Program-made: the position numbers and the translations under genes
The notes under the pieces: generated by a model
Told to the model about the DNA's origin: nothing
The model's database searches: none
The model's input: only the letters and a program-made list of their open reading frames with translations
Part shown: positions 62,301-64,000 of the stretch, piece after piece
How the letters are laid out: each line of letters opens with the position of its first letter
Numbering within the stretch: position 1 is the stretch's first letter
Source of the DNA: Caprimulgus europaeus
Taxonomy: Eukaryota; Chordata; Aves; Caprimulgiformes; Caprimulgidae
Assembly: GCA_907165065.1 (NCBI GenBank)
Contig: OU015533.1
Coordinates: forward strand, 28,970,578-29,034,577
DNA length: 64,000 nt
Reading direction: 5' to 3'

Positions 62301-64000
62301 AAGGGCTCTTCCAGGGTACAAATCCTGCCACCTTCCTTTCTCAATCTTCTTCCTGTGGTCACCTGGTGAGCTGTGCCTCACCTCTGACTAGTGAGAAACA
62401 TCCTTCTTTACAGCCTACTGCTGGCTGTTCATCTTGTTGAAGTGCTTCTGGGATGCCTTAGGTTCACCAGGCTGACACAGCCTTCATTGTCTCAGAGAAG
62501 ACCTTAAGAAGTCCAAGATGTACTTGCCTTCCACTGCCTCAAATCCACTGAACAGTTGTTTGGTGAGTGGTATCTCATGCAAATAGGCATGAGATGCCTG
62601 CTGTCAGCTCCCCCCTACCCTGAGACAGTGGCCCCTCTCCAGCTCCATGACTGCTGCTGGCTGAGCCAGAGCTGGGGAGAAAGCACAACAACACAGAGAG
62701 CCTTAAGAAGTGTGTCCCAGCTTTGTCCACCCAGCAGCCACTCCCAACTGAAGTCTTGCTAGGGTGGGCAAGAAGTTATGTGATAGATCTGCATGTGTGC
62801 CTCAAGGAACTGGCTGAGCACAGAAATGCAGCACATCAGGACTTACGAAGAACACTTATGTGGTGCTTTCCTACCTGTGTACAAGACTGATGCCTGACTG
62901 AAGTTTCTATGGCAGGTATAGTCTGAAAACTGCACTACACAGAGTACTCCCTGTGTCACAGTCCCCCATAAATTACCAGGGATATGAGAGGGCTTACTTC
63001 CTCAGAAGAAGTTGTGAAGATAAATCCAACCATTGCAGAGAGGTGCTCAGTTGCAGAAGAAATTGCAGCTACAGTATTTCATTATCTGAGTGTCTCTGAA
63101 AGCCATGTTTAATTTCCTAAGCAGATAAATTCAGCCCTTCTAGTTTTGCCAGTGATGGAAAAAGGTGCATTATAGTCATCAATGCCACTTTACTTCCCAT
63201 CTGTGTTTCCTCAAGAATTGTCCAAGATACCACGTTTCACTCTGAGTGCCATGAGCTCCCTCTAGTACCAAAAAGGATTAATGCAGTTAGTACCTTTGCC
63301 AACCTAAAGGAACAGAGAGCAAATGCTATAAGGAAATATCAGCAAGATGAGGGAATTCTGCCTCTTTTCTTCATTTTTAACAAAAAAAAAAAATCCTTGA
63401 AGTTAGTTATGTGCACATGGCTAAGCACTGGCCCCTTAAGAATTGAGCCAAACACATCCACATAACAGGAAAAGGCAGGATTTTATTTTACATCCTTACC
63501 CATGAAACAGAAGTTCAATTGCAGAAGTCCATGCTGGTCATCAGCTTTCACAGGAGAAGCTGGCAAGATGATGATTCTGGCCATAAAGACTTCTGTGGAG
63601 TGAGAGCACTGTGCTCACTGCACACATGCTAAAGTCTGTATGTCTGTGCTCTCCTGACTACAGTATTTGTGCTGTGCTGGGCCAGGGGCCCAGGCAGTCA
63701 GTTTCTGCAGCAGAGCAATTCTCTCAAAACACAGAGGGAGCAAAGAGTGTCAAACACAATGGGGCAAAACTGACAAAAGAGAAGCAAGGTCAAATGGATC
63801 TGCAGCTACACATAAAAAATGGCAAGCCACAAATAATACAGAGAAGTGACACCAATCTTCACACTAGTGCTCAGTAGTTAAGAGAGAGTTCCTTCTCCTC
63901 TGTTCAGGAGAAAGCTGTAACTCTGTAGCCCAGGCAGGCACTGCAGATTTCAGTTGTTTGTGACACTTCCCAATGAGTCCTCTGCACTAGTGTCTGCTCT

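Larger units (their letters stand above)
51801..64000. other. Intergenic region upstream of PLEKHM3
   Basis: No gene, CR1 or RNA gene is recognised. The interval includes a possible exon-like unit (53106-53167), a TA microsatellite (54157-54170) and the candidate regulatory stretch 55380-56300. From 56300 to 64000 only unique AT-rich sequence with short A or T runs (near 58014 and 63379) was seen. In mammals the neighbour on the 5' side of PLEKHM3 is the gamma-crystallin cluster; nothing like a crystallin exon was seen here. Confidence 0.6.

Noticed and set aside
1..64000. Search for CRISPR arrays, operons, phage or bacterial defence systems, tRNA and rRNA genes
   Set aside because: The DNA is vertebrate, with introns and CR1 elements. 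No regularly spaced repeats and no RNA gene signature were seen by eye.

Overview
The window is a piece of a vertebrate chromosome, almost certainly from a bird. Protein-coding sequence is sparse and split into exons with GT/AG borders. All four recognisable transposon copies are CR1 LINEs, the dominant repeat of bird and other reptile genomes, and no Alu, L1 or mammalian repeat is seen. The species cannot be named from the sequence.

One gene is clearly present: PLEKHM3 (pleckstrin homology domain-containing M3), on the minus strand and cut by the left edge. Reading right to left, it has a CpG island with a proposed non-coding first exon (about 51.1-51.8 kb); exon 2 with 5' UTR, upstream ORFs and the initiator ATG (41644-42505); exon 3 with both PH domains (29003-29938); exon 4 with most of a zinc-binding module (15829-15974); and exon 5 with the start of the C-terminal Rubicon-homology-type region (10105-10298). 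The coding exons join in frame to residue 626 plus two bases. The last ~130 residues (judged from the human protein as recalled) and the 3' UTR should lie beyond position 1. The protein is a cytoplasmic scaffold of the PLEKHM/Rubicon group.

Layout: 1-10104 partial intron 5 (a CR1 fragment, a G-quadruplex motif, a CpG-dense patch); 10299-15828 intron 4; 15975-29002 intron 3 (one short CR1 and one long CR1 whose truncated end lies about 20 bp from the exon 3 splice donor); 29939-41643 intron 2 (a GC-rich internally repetitive segment, a CR1, microsatellites); 42506-51437 intron 1; and about 51.8-64 kb upstream intergenic DNA with no recognisable gene but a CpG-enriched stretch near 55.4-56.3 kb that could be regulatory.

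No undescribed multi-gene system, CRISPR array, tRNA or rRNA was found. The observations most worth a check are the CR1-exon 3 junction, the upstream ORF that overlaps the PLEKHM3 start codon, the inferred promoter and first exon, and several candidate non-coding regulatory elements. Most other open frames longer than 60 codons are chance frames in introns.
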